Source: an uncultured Nitrospira sp. (GTDB lineage Bacteria > Nitrospirota > Nitrospiria > Nitrospirales > Nitrospiraceae). From it: 64,000 bases of DNA. A program made the translations under genes and the position numbers. Below the pieces are notes generated by a model. That model did not search any database and was not told the DNA's origin. It saw only the letters and a list, made by a program, of their open reading frames with translations. The stretch spans positions 117,469 through 181,468 of the forward strand of contig CABVSA010000002.1 of the NCBI GenBank assembly GCA_902500805.1. Direction: 5' to 3'. Below are positions 38,828 through 48,037 of the stretch, one piece after another; the stretch's first letter is position 1; the number at the start of each line of letters is the position of its first letter.

Positions 38828-40063
38828 ATGAAGCCATCGGTATGTCGCTCATGCGGAGCAGGTCTTGAACGTACTTTCATTGATCTGGGGATGTCCCCAT
38901 TGGCTAATTCGTACATTAAGCCAGAGCAAACCAATAGGATGGAGCCTTTCTATCCTTTACATGTGTATGTCTGTGAGAAGTGCTTGCTGGTCCAGTTGGA
39001 ACAGTTTTCGACTCCGCAGGACATTTTTTCTGACTATGCATACTTTTCTTCATTTTCTGATTCATGGCTCGCTCATGCTCGGACCTATGTGGACATGATT
39101 GTTGATCGTTTCCGATTTAATCAACTCTCGAGAGTTGTGGAGATCGCCAGTAATGATGGGTATCTTCTGAAGAACTTTGTTGCGCGTGGCATCCCTGTGC
39201 TTGGGGTAGAACCTGCGGCGAATGTGGCCGAGGTTGCCATGGGAAAAGGGATCAATACCAAGGTGGCGTTCTTTGGTGAGAAGACGGCGCGTGGTCTGAC
39301 CGATGACGGGTGGGCCGCTGATTTGATTATTGGAAACAATGTGCTGGCTCATGTTCCGGATTTGAACGACTTCGTGAGAGGGCTGAAAATACTATTGAAG
39401 CCGACAGGTCTTATTACCATGGAATTCCCTCACCTTCTTCAACTCGTGGAGCAGAATCAGTTTGATACGATCTATCATGAGCATTTCTCTTACTTTTCTT
39501 TTATTGCGGTTGAGCGGGTATTTGCTCGCTATGGAATGAAACTGTTTGATGTGGAAGAACTGTCAACACACGGGGGATCACTGCGCATTTATGCCTGTCA
39601 TGAAAGTGATACATCCAAGCCGGTTGAGCCACGGGCGAAGGAGCTGAAGTTGAGGGAAGAAGCGATCGGATTTGGTCACCTCAGTCACTATCTTTCATTT
39701 GGTCCGCGAGTCGAGGCTACAAAGCGAAAACTGCTGGCTTTTCTTATTGCAGCCAAGCAGGAGGGAAAACGTGTCGTGGGGTACGGAGCTCCGGCAAAGG
39801 GCAATACGCTTCTGAATTATTGCGGCATTCGCACTGACCTTGTCGACTACACAGTTGATCGGAGTCCGCATAAGCAAGGCCATTTTCTTCCCGGCGTGCA
39901 TATTCCGATCTATGAGCCTGAACGGGTGCGTGCTACACAGCCGGACTATCTCCTGATCTTGCCCTGGAATATTCGGGAGGAGGTCATGCAACAGATGAGC
40001 TACATTCGTGAGTGGGGAGGGAAATTCGTCGTTCCAATCCCTGAGGTGCGAGTGTATCCATGA
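38828..40063 (+). CDS. NDP-sugar C-methyltransferase (SAM-dependent, zinc-finger N-terminus)
   Basis: A 411-residue protein with the three-part layout of the TylC3/NovU-type sugar C-methyltransferases. The N-terminal Zn module has C-R-S-C-G and C-E-K-C (about residues 5-55). The SAM domain contains V-E-I-A-S-N-D-G-Y-L-L-K and L-G-V-E-P-A-A-N-V, and the C-terminal part contains V-V-G-Y-G-A-P-A-K-G-N-T-L-L-N-Y. These enzymes methylate C-3 (or C-5) of 4-keto sugars to make branched deoxysugars. AAGGAGAT is placed well before the ATG. Its stop overlaps the next gene by ATGA. Confidence 0.92.
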   Translation: MKPSVCRSCGAGLERTFIDLGMSPLANSYIKPEQTNRMEPFYPLHVYVCEKCLLVQLEQFSTPQDIFSDYAYFSSFSDSWLAHARTYVDMIVDRFRFNQLSRVVEIASNDGYLLKNFVARGIPVLGVEPAANVAEVAMGKGINTKVAFFGEKTARGLTDDGWAADLIIGNNVLAHVPDLNDFVRGLKILLKPTGLITMEFPHLLQLVEQNQFDTIYHEHFSYFSFIAVERVFARYGMKLFDVEELSTHGGSLRIYACHESDTSKPVEPRAKELKLREEAIGFGHLSHYLSFGPRVEATKRKLLAFLIAAKQEGKRVVGYGAPAKGNTLLNYCGIRTDLVDYTVDRSPHKQGHFLPGVHIPIYEPERVRATQPDYLLILPWNIREEVMQQMSYIREWGGKFVVPIPEVRVYP

Positions 40064-40602
40064 TTTTTACCGAAACCGCCCTCAAGGGTGCGTTTGTAAT
40101 CGAACCTGAGCCTGCATCTGATGAACGGGGAATGTTCGCGAGGGTCTGGTGCGAAAAAGAGTTTGAGTTGCAGGGATTGTCCCCCAGATGGGTCCAGTCG
40201 AGTATTTCTATAAACCGTCGCAAGGGGACTTTGCGGGGGATGCACTACCAGGCTGCTCCAAATCAGGAAGTGAAATTGGTCCGCTGTACTGCAGGTGCAA
40301 TCTATGATGTCATTGTGGACTTGCGCACAACATCGCCGACCTATGGGCAGCATGTTAGCCTGATGTTGACAGCGGATAACCACCGGTCTCTATATATTCC
40401 AGAGCAGTTTGCTCATGGATTTCTCACGCTGCAAGACAACTCCGAGATTTCCTATCACATGTCGGAGTTCTATGCGCCTTCGAGCGCACGCGGTTTTCGA
40501 TGGGATGACCCTCTGTTGCACATCGAGTGGCCGGAGCCCGTTGTAATTGTGTCGCAGAAGGATCAGCTGTGGCCACAGTTGAACTTGAATAGGGTAAGGT
40601 GA
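40060..40602 (+). CDS. rfbC: dTDP-4-dehydrorhamnose 3,5-epimerase-family protein
   Basis: A 180-residue RmlC-type cupin. It has D-E-R-G-M-F-A-R near the start, the R-K-G-T-L-R-G-M-H-Y-Q motif with the catalytic His, the middle Y-D-V-I-V-D-L-R, and E-Q-F-A-H-G-F-L-T-L. It epimerises C-3/C-5 of a 4-keto NDP-sugar. The neighbouring cytidylyltransferase makes a CDP-linked rather than dTDP-linked substrate more likely here. It overlaps the C-methyltransferase gene by four bases. Confidence 0.92.
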   Translation: MIFTETALKGAFVIEPEPASDERGMFARVWCEKEFELQGLSPRWVQSSISINRRKGTLRGMHYQAAPNQEVKLVRCTAGAIYDVIVDLRTTSPTYGQHVSLMLTADNHRSLYIPEQFAHGFLTLQDNSEISYHMSEFYAPSSARGFRWDDPLLHIEWPEPVVIVSQKDQLWPQLNLNRVR

Positions 40603-40603
40603 C

Positions 40604-41896
40604 GTGGAAACCGATTGTTCTCTGCTCAATTTAATAAAAGAGCTGTACCCAATTTGCCGGAGTATTACCGGTGAAGGAGTTCGTGAGACCCTCAAAATCA
40701 TCCAAAAACGTGTCCCGCTTGAAATTCAAGAAGTTCCCAGCGGAACGAAAGTATTCGATTGGACGGTTCCTCTAGAGTGGAACGTAACCGATGCCTATGT
40801 GATGAATCGGGAGGGGAAGCGAGTTATTGATTTTCAATCGCACAATTTGCATCTGATGAGTTATAGCGTGCCAGTTCGAAAAAAAATGGGCCTCGAAGAA
40901 TTGCGCCCGCATCTGTTCAGCCTGCCGGCTCACCCCGAGTGGATTCCATATCGAACCTCCTACTACAAAGAGAATTGGGGGTTTTGTATGCGGCACGTTG
41001 ATTTCGAAGAACTCTCTGATGAGGAGTACGATGTCGTCATTGACTCGACGCTTCAGGCGGGCTCACTGACGTATGGCGAGTTGTATCTGCCCGGTGAAGC
41101 GTCTGATGAGGTTCTCGTATCATGTCATGTCTGCCATCCGTCTCTGTGCAATGATAACCTCTCTGGTATCACTGTCGCCGTGAAGCTAGCTGAGACCATG
41201 GCTGCTCGCTCAAGGCGATATTCATACCGTTTTCTTTTTATTCCTGGCACCATTGGATCCATTACTTGGCTAGCTCAGAATGAACAGATAGTACCCTGCA
41301 TTCGGCATGGGCTTGTTATAACTGGGGTGGGTGATGCAGGGAATGTCACCTATAAGAAGAGTCGCCAGGGCAATGCGGAGATAGACCGGGCGATGACGCA
41401 TGTATTGCGACATTCGGGGGAGGCACATTCTATTATCGACTTTTTCCCATATGGCTATGATGAGCGGCAGTACTGCTCCCCCGGCTTTAACTTACCTGTT
41501 GGGTGTTTCATGCGAACACTGCACGGTCAGTACCCGGAGTATCACTCATCTGCGGACAATTTGGACCTGGTCCGATCGGAGTCTCTTTCTCGATCTTATG
41601 CGGATTGTCTGCAGACATTCGAGTTGCTGGAAGGGAATCGGGTATACGTAAGTCAGAACCCAAGATGCGAACCGCAATTGGGACGACGGGGACTGTATCG
41701 TGCCGTCGCAGGGCAACAAGAAAACCAGTGCAGGGAGCTCGCGCTGCTCTGGGTATTAAATATGTCTGATGGCCGGCATGCGTTGCTTGATATCGCAGAC
41801 CGTGCAGACCTTCCATTCGGTCAGATTCAATCTGCGGCTCAAGCGTTAGTAGAGGCTGGACTGTTGAACGAGTATCGGAGGCCGGAAAACGGCTAA
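40604..41896 (+). CDS. DUF4910 (M28-like aminopeptidase-fold) protein
   Basis: A 430-residue protein starting at GTG, one base after the epimerase stop. It matches the DUF4910 layout. An N-terminal part reads L-I-K-E-L-Y-P-I-C-R-S-I-T-G-E-G-V-R. A middle metallopeptidase-like core has S-C-H-V-C-H-P-S-L-C-N-D-N-L-S-G (putative zinc ligands) and Y-H-S-S-A-D-N-L-D. The C-terminal about 70 residues look like a winged helix (A-L-L-D-I-A-D-R-A-D-L-P-F). Such genes often sit in polysaccharide clusters, but the substrate is not known. A hydrolytic or deacylating role on a sugar-linked amide is possible and unproven. Confidence 0.88.
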   Translation: METDCSLLNLIKELYPICRSITGEGVRETLKIIQKRVPLEIQEVPSGTKVFDWTVPLEWNVTDAYVMNREGKRVIDFQSHNLHLMSYSVPVRKKMGLEELRPHLFSLPAHPEWIPYRTSYYKENWGFCMRHVDFEELSDEEYDVVIDSTLQAGSLTYGELYLPGEASDEVLVSCHVCHPSLCNDNLSGITVAVKLAETMAARSRRYSYRFLFIPGTIGSITWLAQNEQIVPCIRHGLVITGVGDAGNVTYKKSRQGNAEIDRAMTHVLRHSGEAHSIIDFFPYGYDERQYCSPGFNLPVGCFMRTLHGQYPEYHSSADNLDLVRSESLSRSYADCLQTFELLEGNRVYVSQNPRCEPQLGRRGLYRAVAGQQENQCRELALLWVLNMSDGRHALLDIADRADLPFGQIQSAAQALVEAGLLNEYRRPENG

Positions 41897-41909
41897 GGGA
41901 GAAGTAATC

Positions 41910-42842
41910 ATGAACGCCGTGTATTACGACCATTCATTTTCCGATGAGTGCCGCCGAAACGAACTTTATCATGGCCAACTGCTGGTATATTCACCATGCA
42001 GGAGTAGTCTCGCGTTTATCGAATTTGCTAGAAAATTGATCAAGGAGGCGTTTGCACCATATGATCCGGAGACGGCTCAATTCCATATGTCTGTCGAGCA
42101 GTACGCCGACATTCTCGGGAAGCTGAAGCCGAACTTTATCCACCACCCGGAATCCAAGGTGCTCATGCGCCACATTTTTGAAGAGATGGGTTGTGAACTA
42201 GAAAAGACGTACTTTGATGTCCCTAAGATGCGAAGCTCCACCAGCGATAACTATCTAACAACTGGGATTGCGTATGCGTGGCATCCGCATCGAGACACGT
42301 GGTATTCGGCGCCCCCCTGTCAGATCAATTGGTGGATTCCTATCTATGATATTCAGTCGAACAATGCCATGGCGTTTCACCCCCAATATTGGAATGTGCC
42401 CGTGAAAAACAGCTCCAAGGGGTACAACTACTACGTGTGGAATCAACAAAATCGAGGCGCTCATGTCGCCAAGTTCTTGAAAGAGGATCCTCGGCCTCTG
42501 CCAAAGGCGACAGAACCTCTTGCCATGGAGCCGCAGATCCGTTTGATCGTGCCAGCGGGAGGCATCATTCTGTTTTCGGCAGCACAGATGCACTCGAGTG
42601 TACCGAATACATCCGGTAAAACTCGTTTCAGTATCGATTTCCGCGTGGTGAATCTTGACGATGTGGGGCAACGGAAAGGCGCCCCTCGAATAGATGAGGA
42701 GTGCACCGGGACCACGATGAGAGACTACGTGCGGGCCACTGATTTGGCTCACATCCCTGATGAGCTCGTTGCGCTCTACGACGATGAAACAGCCGGGAAG
42801 GGAAAGCTTGTCTATACAGTTGGAGAGAAGCAAGATCGCTGA
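41910..42842 (+). CDS. Fe(II)/2-oxoglutarate-dependent dioxygenase (phytanoyl-CoA hydroxylase-like)
   Basis: A 310-residue protein with the facial triad visible: H127-R-D129 in W-H-P-H-R-D-T-W, H228 in Q-M-H-S-S-V-P, and the 2OG-binding Arg at about 239 in K-T-R-F-S-I-D-F-R. This is a double-stranded beta-helix oxygenase that would hydroxylate a small molecule or sugar using Fe(II), O2 and 2-oxoglutarate. GGGAGAAG lies upstream of the ATG. It closes the sugar-modification sub-cluster, which suggests the substrate is the branched sugar or a group attached to it. Confidence 0.85.
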   Translation: MNAVYYDHSFSDECRRNELYHGQLLVYSPCRSSLAFIEFARKLIKEAFAPYDPETAQFHMSVEQYADILGKLKPNFIHHPESKVLMRHIFEEMGCELEKTYFDVPKMRSSTSDNYLTTGIAYAWHPHRDTWYSAPPCQINWWIPIYDIQSNNAMAFHPQYWNVPVKNSSKGYNYYVWNQQNRGAHVAKFLKEDPRPLPKATEPLAMEPQIRLIVPAGGIILFSAAQMHSSVPNTSGKTRFSIDFRVVNLDDVGQRKGAPRIDEECTGTTMRDYVRATDLAHIPDELVALYDDETAGKGKLVYTVGEKQDR

Positions 42843-43097
42843 AACAGGGAAGCTGTAATGCTATCAGTAGGTGTAAAGGATTTTGAGGCTTATGGGTAGT
42901 TCGGAGCATAAGATTTCGTTAGAGCAATACCTGATAGGGTGGTATTATTGATGGGGAATGGTATGGGTGTTGGTGTAAGGGGCTGTACATGAATTGATAT
43001 TCGGAGAGGCTAGATGTCAGTCCGGATTGATTTAGGTGGGTGAGTTTAGGGGGGCGGAAGGGGTTAGAGGGGTATTGTTAGCAAGGGAACAAAAGTT

Positions 43098-43820
43098 ATG
43101 AAATATGCTTTGTGGCATGTCGCAATAATCGCGTCAATGGTATTGGTGGTAAGCCCAGAGAGTGCATTCTGTGAAACAGGATCGGTCAAGCCCGATACCG
43201 TGAAAATGCCGACGGATGTGCCGCTACTGCCGGCGGTTACAGCACAAACAGAGAAAGCGACTGGCCAGGTGATGACGGATAAGTTGTCGAATGCGGTCGG
43301 TACGGAATACGTCATCGGCGCTGAAGATGTGTTGGATATTACGGTGTGGCGGAACGTCGATTTGTCAAGGCAGGTGCAGGTTCGTCCGGATGGAAGGATT
43401 TCAATGCCGATCATTCGGGATGTTGTGGCTGTAGGAAAGACCCCCACCAAATTGGCTGAGGAGATGACGAACAAGCTGAAGGAGTACGTTCAGAATCCGG
43501 TTGTTGCCGTGACATTGAAGGAAGTCAATAGCTCCAACATTTTCCTTCTGGGTGAAATCGCCCATCCTGGCAAGTATCCGCTCAAGAGCCGGACGACGCT
43601 CTTGCAGGGCATTACGATGGCAGGCGGGTTTAAGGAAACTGCGGCAAGAAATCAAATCGTTATTTTTCGGTTTACTGAAACGGCTCCTGGTATGAAGCGA
43701 TTCACTGCCAGCTACGATGACATTGTGCTTCGTAGTGGGATCAGCGACAACTTTGAGCTGAAACCCGGCGATACTCTGGTTGTTCCCAGTGAGTCGATGG
43801 TGGTGTTCCCTGGTCGCTAG
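43098..43820 (+). CDS. Polysaccharide export protein (Wza-like, with SLBB domain), copy 1
   Basis: A 240-residue exported protein with a signal peptide ending near A-F-C-E. The Poly_export domain (about 70-145) has Y-V-I-G-A-E-D-V-L-D-I-T-V-W and R-P-D-G-R-I-S-M-P-I-I. An SLBB domain follows (about 150-200, F-L-L-G-E-I-A-H-P-G-K-Y-P-L). It is shorter than Wza (about 380) and lacks its C-terminal alpha-barrel segment, as in many PEP-CTERM-type or ABC-dependent loci. It forms the periplasmic/outer-membrane export conduit. A paralogous gene follows 15 bp later. Confidence 0.92.
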   Translation: MKYALWHVAIIASMVLVVSPESAFCETGSVKPDTVKMPTDVPLLPAVTAQTEKATGQVMTDKLSNAVGTEYVIGAEDVLDITVWRNVDLSRQVQVRPDGRISMPIIRDVVAVGKTPTKLAEEMTNKLKEYVQNPVVAVTLKEVNSSNIFLLGEIAHPGKYPLKSRTTLLQGITMAGGFKETAARNQIVIFRFTETAPGMKRFTASYDDIVLRSGISDNFELKPGDTLVVPSESMVVFPGR

Positions 43821-43835
43821 GGACTAACAGAAAGG

Positions 43836-44495
43836 ATGGCGGCAGTGGACTTCTACGCGCGAGGGGCAAGGATATCCAGACCATATCTTCTTGTGCCAAG
43901 AGTGTTGTCGATCGGGATTGTGTTGTGCGTGATGGTAGTCCAAGTCGGTTGTCTGGGGCCGGTTACATCAAGGGAATACAAGGCATCTGATGTGCCTACC
44001 GAGTTCCTCCTGGGCTCTGAAGACCAGATAGAGATCAATGTATGGAAGAATCCTGATTTGTCACGGGTCACCTTGATCCGGCCGGATGGCTATGTGTCAA
44101 TGCCCATCATTGGAGATGTACAGGCCGCGGGGCTCACGGCCGATGCCCTTGCGGCGCAGATCACGGAACGATTGAAAGGCTATATTCAGAACCCTTCGGT
44201 TTCTGTCAATGTGAAAGAACTTAATAGCTATTCAATATTCGTTTTGGGTGAGGTGACGAAGCCGGGGAAGTATCAGCTGAAGTCGTATGTGACGGTGCTC
44301 CAGGCTATTTCTATGGCTGGAGGGTTTACAAATTATGCCAGTAAGAATAGGCTGCAGGTTGTGCGAGTCATTGAAAGTCCTGGCCATAAACGGCAAGAAA
44401 TCCACATTCCACTTCGGTACGATGATCTCGTCAGTGGTCGTGGAGAACCGGGTAACATTGTCTTGGCCTCCGGCGATACAGTCGTTGTTCCATAA
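43836..44495 (+). CDS. Polysaccharide export lipoprotein (Wza-like, with SLBB domain), copy 2
   Basis: A 219-residue protein with a lipoprotein-type signal (hydrophobic about residues 23-37, lipobox V-Q-V-G-C, Cys39). The same two domains as the preceding gene follow: L-G-S-E-D-Q-I-E-I-N-V-W, R-P-D-G-Y-V-S-M-P-I-I-G-D-V and V-L-G-E-V-T-K-P-G-K-Y. Start choice is uncertain: AAAGGA touches the ATG at 43,836, whereas a GTG at 43,845 has it at normal spacing. The tandem pair may have different roles (one lipidated outer-membrane ring, one soluble periplasmic ring) or reflect a recent duplication. Confidence 0.9.
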   Translation: MAAVDFYARGARISRPYLLVPRVLSIGIVLCVMVVQVGCLGPVTSREYKASDVPTEFLLGSEDQIEINVWKNPDLSRVTLIRPDGYVSMPIIGDVQAAGLTADALAAQITERLKGYIQNPSVSVNVKELNSYSIFVLGEVTKPGKYQLKSYVTVLQAISMAGGFTNYASKNRLQVVRVIESPGHKRQEIHIPLRYDDLVSGRGEPGNIVLASGDTVVVP

Positions 44496-44627
44496 GCATT
44501 TTGCTACGGATTATGCGGCGAGCGGACGAGTAACTTTTTCACCCCCGGTCGCTCTTAGCCGGTAGTACACGCAGATCATTTTCCTGCTGATCTTGTCTTG
44601 TTTCCTGATTTTCTGAGAGGGAATCTG

Positions 44628-45923
44628 GTGGCTATTCAACAACAGTCGTGTCGCGGGTGTGCCGAGTTCGGAAGAATGTTATGGGTCGCAGTCGTGGTCG
44701 TGCTTGTCTGGGGGGCTATGCCTGCAACGTCGGTCCATTCGGAGACCAACATTGCTCCCTGGGGGACTGTGAGGGAACGCTATGATAGCAATGTATGGCG
44801 TAGGCCAAAGGAACTACTAAGGGACGCGCAGGGGAATGCCCCACAGCTTGATGATTTTGTGACGGAGGTGATTGGCGGGCTGGATCTGCGGCATGAGAGC
44901 CGAGATATTGAAGCGGATCTGAAGGTAGGGGGAAGCTACAGCGCGTATGTGGATAATAGTAACTTGAACAATTATGGTGCCTTGCTGAATGGCACTGTTG
45001 GCTTGAATCGATGGGTCGATCAGTATATCAGAGGAGCGAAGCTGAACATCACCCAGAACTTGGTATATACCCCTGAGCAATCTTTTGGGAGATCGACACA
45101 GGTTGATGACCTCGAGGGAGGTCTCGTAACATTTCGGCGGAGCAGGCTTCTGAACACCACGGCCGTCAATGGGAGCTACCCTCTGTCCCGAGACCTTGCG
45201 TTAGAAGGTGGGTACAGATTCGGCCTTCGGAGGCAAACCCGTAGAACCGAAGGCGGGGAAGTTGCCGGCGCCACCTTCTTCAATACGATGACTCATACAT
45301 GGTTTGGAGGACCTCGATATAACCTGACGCGAAACGACAGCGTCGCCGCCTTATATCGCCAGACGTTTTTTACTCAAGAGCGGTCCGAAGGCGGCAGGAC
45401 CTTCAGCACCAATATCATCACGCTCGAAGGTGACTATACGAAAGTGTTCCCAGAGTGGCAGTTCACTGTCCGGGGAGGCGTCACGTTCGTCGAACCAGCC
45501 GGGCGGACGTTCCCGTCCGGCTCTCTTTTGGTTAGCTCGAAACCGGAGCGGGATACTGTCCTCACTCTTACGCTTGCACGGGAAGCCTTGCCGTCCTTCT
45601 TTTTACAGGGAGGAGCGCGGATTGTCCATCGTGCGCAGGCGCGCATTAGGCATAGAGTTTATGAACGACTCAGCATCAGCGGGACCGGAGGGTATACACT
45701 GAGTGAGTTTTTCCCCAATACAGATTCTCAATTTCAGAGTATCATTGGAGGATCGCGGATTGAGTATAAGTTGACGCGGAATATCATGGGGGAGATCTTT
45801 TACACCTACACACACTTTGATGCCGAGCGAACAGCGCTTGAGTATCAGGTATCGCGACATCAAGTGGGAGTAATGCTGACGGTATTCTTGGAATCATTAG
45901 GGGAGTCGTTCGGATTCGACTAA
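44628..45923 (+). CDS. Outer-membrane beta-barrel protein of a polysaccharide export locus
   Basis: A 431-residue protein starting at GTG with GAGAGGG upstream (an in-frame codon at 44,598 is less supported). The N-terminus has a signal peptide (about 20-45). The rest alternates aromatic and polar residues typical of barrel strands (Y-D-S-N-V-W-R-R, G-G-S-Y-S-A-Y-V-D and E-I-F-Y-T-Y-T-H-F). It resembles the outer-membrane barrel proteins found beside short Wza-like genes in exosortase-type EPS loci, and could be the actual outer-membrane pore or an assembly factor. Confidence 0.85.
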   Translation: MAIQQQSCRGCAEFGRMLWVAVVVVLVWGAMPATSVHSETNIAPWGTVRERYDSNVWRRPKELLRDAQGNAPQLDDFVTEVIGGLDLRHESRDIEADLKVGGSYSAYVDNSNLNNYGALLNGTVGLNRWVDQYIRGAKLNITQNLVYTPEQSFGRSTQVDDLEGGLVTFRRSRLLNTTAVNGSYPLSRDLALEGGYRFGLRRQTRRTEGGEVAGATFFNTMTHTWFGGPRYNLTRNDSVAALYRQTFFTQERSEGGRTFSTNIITLEGDYTKVFPEWQFTVRGGVTFVEPAGRTFPSGSLLVSSKPERDTVLTLTLAREALPSFFLQGGARIVHRAQARIRHRVYERLSISGTGGYTLSEFFPNTDSQFQSIIGGSRIEYKLTRNIMGEIFYTYTHFDAERTALEYQVSRHQVGVMLTVFLESLGESFGFD

Positions 45924-46186
45924 GATGAGTTGGGCGAAGGCACGGATGGATATCGCTCAAGCAGCCATCGCTGGGTGAGAGTACATTGTTCATGCCGCTG
46001 CTCAACACGTGAGTTCCTTGAGGAAATATTTCATGACTGGTCGCGCATGGTCTGAGGACGTTGTAATAGTTCAGCATGCACTTCCCCGAGAGGTCGAGGT
46101 CACTCTTCATAAGCGGTGACGGTTCCACTTAGCCGGGACATGGGCTGAATGGAGACTTGCCCATTTCCAAGCGACTACGAAGCCTA

Positions 46187-46915
46187 ATGCGTTCTCTCGA
46201 AAATCATGTTGCCGTTGTGACCGGAGCTAGCCAGGGGATAGGGCGAGCGATTGCGCTTGGTCTTGCAGCGAAGCAAGTGGCCCTGGTGTTAGTTGCCAGA
46301 AATAGCACTGCCTTGCAAGAAGTGGCAGAACGTGCACGGAGCTCGTCGCCATGTGTGGGCTGCCATGCTGTCGATCTGACAACGGATGAGGCGATCATGG
46401 GCATAAGGGAGAGTCTTAGTAGCCAATTGAATGGTCTCGATGTGTTAGTTCATTGCGCGGGAGCCTTTTCAATCGGAGATCTTCAAACCGCTTCAGTCGA
46501 GGAACTTGATAGATTGTATCGAGCCAATGTTCGCATGCCGTATCTGTTGACCCAATCGCTCTTGCCTATGCTCAAAAGAAGGAAGGGGCAGATTGTTTTT
46601 GTGAATTCGAGTCAGGGGCTTCAAGCGCGTGCGCAGGTTGGTCAGTATGCTGCCACACAGCATGCCCTGAAGGCCATGGCGGATAGCCTTCGAGACGAAG
46701 TCAATACGGATGGGGTTCGCGTACTCAGTGTCTATCCAGGGCGGACGGCCACACCGCGCATGGAGGCTATTTTCAGGATAGAGGGGAGGGAGTACAAGCC
46801 GGAGCTTCTCCTGCAGCCTGAAGATGTCGCGGAGGTTGTCATTAATGCGCTAGTGCTGCCGGCAACAGCAGAGATAACTAATATTAGTCTACGTCCGCTT
46901 GCAAAATCGTATTGA
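46187..46915 (+). CDS. Short-chain dehydrogenase/reductase lacking the canonical catalytic Lys
   Basis: A 242-residue classical SDR from the ATG at 46,187 (a TTG at 46,157 extends the frame). The NAD(P) motif is T-G-A-S-Q-G-I-G-R and the catalytic Ser region is V-N-S-S-Q-G. The active-site motif reads Y154-A-A-T-Q158 where classical SDRs have Y-x-x-x-K: the Lys codon position is CAG. The rest of the helix (H-A-L-K-A-M-A-D-S-L-R) is normal. This may be a non-catalytic or altered SDR, or a single-base change of a functional gene. It lies between the export barrel and the ABC transporter genes. Confidence 0.88.
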   Translation: MRSLENHVAVVTGASQGIGRAIALGLAAKQVALVLVARNSTALQEVAERARSSSPCVGCHAVDLTTDEAIMGIRESLSSQLNGLDVLVHCAGAFSIGDLQTASVEELDRLYRANVRMPYLLTQSLLPMLKRRKGQIVFVNSSQGLQARAQVGQYAATQHALKAMADSLRDEVNTDGVRVLSVYPGRTATPRMEAIFRIEGREYKPELLLQPEDVAEVVINALVLPATAEITNISLRPLAKSY

Positions 46916-47164
46916 GTCGTTGGAAGGCGGACAAACATTTGACGACGGACAGGTTCAGCTCAAGGAGGGAAAGTTTTTAACCAAGCGCTAGCCGTTTCGC
47001 TATTGGCTGGGTAGCTTCTTCCAGAAAAGGCCACCAGTTGGTGATCTTTGCCTAATGCGGAGAGCATGGTGGGTGCTAATGATTGACATCTCAGGGGTAC
47101 GGCTAGGCTACCTATTCTAAATGGCTCTGACCGGACAAGATGTCTCATCGTATCTAGGGGATCT

Positions 47165-47995
47165 ATGGAACAGACTGTTCAAGTAATTCGGATCGAGCGA
47201 TCTCGTGGGTGGGTAGCGCTTCAGCTAAAAGAGTTGTGGGCCTATCGTGAACTGCTCTACTTCTTGGTCTGGCGCGATGTGAAGGTGCGCTACAAGCAGA
47301 CCGCACTGGGTGTGTCATGGGCTATTATCCAGCCGGTTTTTACAATGGTTGTCTTTAGCCTTTTCTTTGGACGATTAGCAAAGATGCCTTCCGATGGAAT
47401 CCCTTATCCGCTTTTCAGTTATGCTGCCTTGGTTCCCTGGACATTCTTTTCTCATGGATTGACGCTGGCATCCAACAGCTTAGTCGGAAGTGCGAATCTG
47501 ATCAAAAAAGTCTATTTCCCAAGGCTGGCGATCCCGATTGCCTCCGTGACTTCGGGGGTCATTGATTTCGTGATTGCCTTTATCGTGCTGCTCGGCATGA
47601 TGATTTATTATGGCATTGTTCCCACGCTCAATGTGATTTGGCTTCCTTTATTGCTTTTGATCACATTCATAACTTCGCTCGGTGTCTCTCTTTGGCTGTC
47701 TGCCTTAAATGTCCAATTTCGCGACGTACGGTACATGATCCCGTTTCTGACGCAGCTCTGGCTTTTTGCAACCCCTATTGCCTATCCGAGCAGTCTGTTG
47801 TCCGAACCTTGGCGGACCCTCTATAGCCTTAATCCAATGGTTGGCGTGGTCGAGGGATTCCGTTGGGCCTTACTCGGGACGGACACCGCCCCAGGACCGA
47901 TTTTGATCGTGTCCTCCCTGGCCGCTCTGGCACTCCTGGTGGGCGGGGCATTCTACTTCCGTCGGTTAGAGAAGACTTTTGCGGATGTCGTTTGA
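47165..47995 (+). CDS. Polysaccharide ABC transporter permease (Wzm-type)
   Basis: A 276-residue ABC-2-type permease with about six transmembrane segments. Family features are L-V-W-R-D-V-K-V-R-Y-K-Q-T-x-L-G-V-S-W-A at the N-terminus and F-R-D-V-R-Y-M-I-P-F-x-x-Q in the middle. It moves the completed, lipid-linked glycan across the inner membrane together with the next gene's ATPase. AGGGGAT precedes the ATG. Its companion starts 42 bp downstream. Confidence 0.94.
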   Translation: MEQTVQVIRIERSRGWVALQLKELWAYRELLYFLVWRDVKVRYKQTALGVSWAIIQPVFTMVVFSLFFGRLAKMPSDGIPYPLFSYAALVPWTFFSHGLTLASNSLVGSANLIKKVYFPRLAIPIASVTSGVIDFVIAFIVLLGMMIYYGIVPTLNVIWLPLLLLITFITSLGVSLWLSALNVQFRDVRYMIPFLTQLWLFATPIAYPSSLLSEPWRTLYSLNPMVGVVEGFRWALLGTDTAPGPILIVSSLAALALLVGGAFYFRRLEKTFADVV

Positions 47996-48037
47996 TGGAA
48001 GGCTCCGCTCGTAGCTCTTAGTCCTTCACGAGGAATC

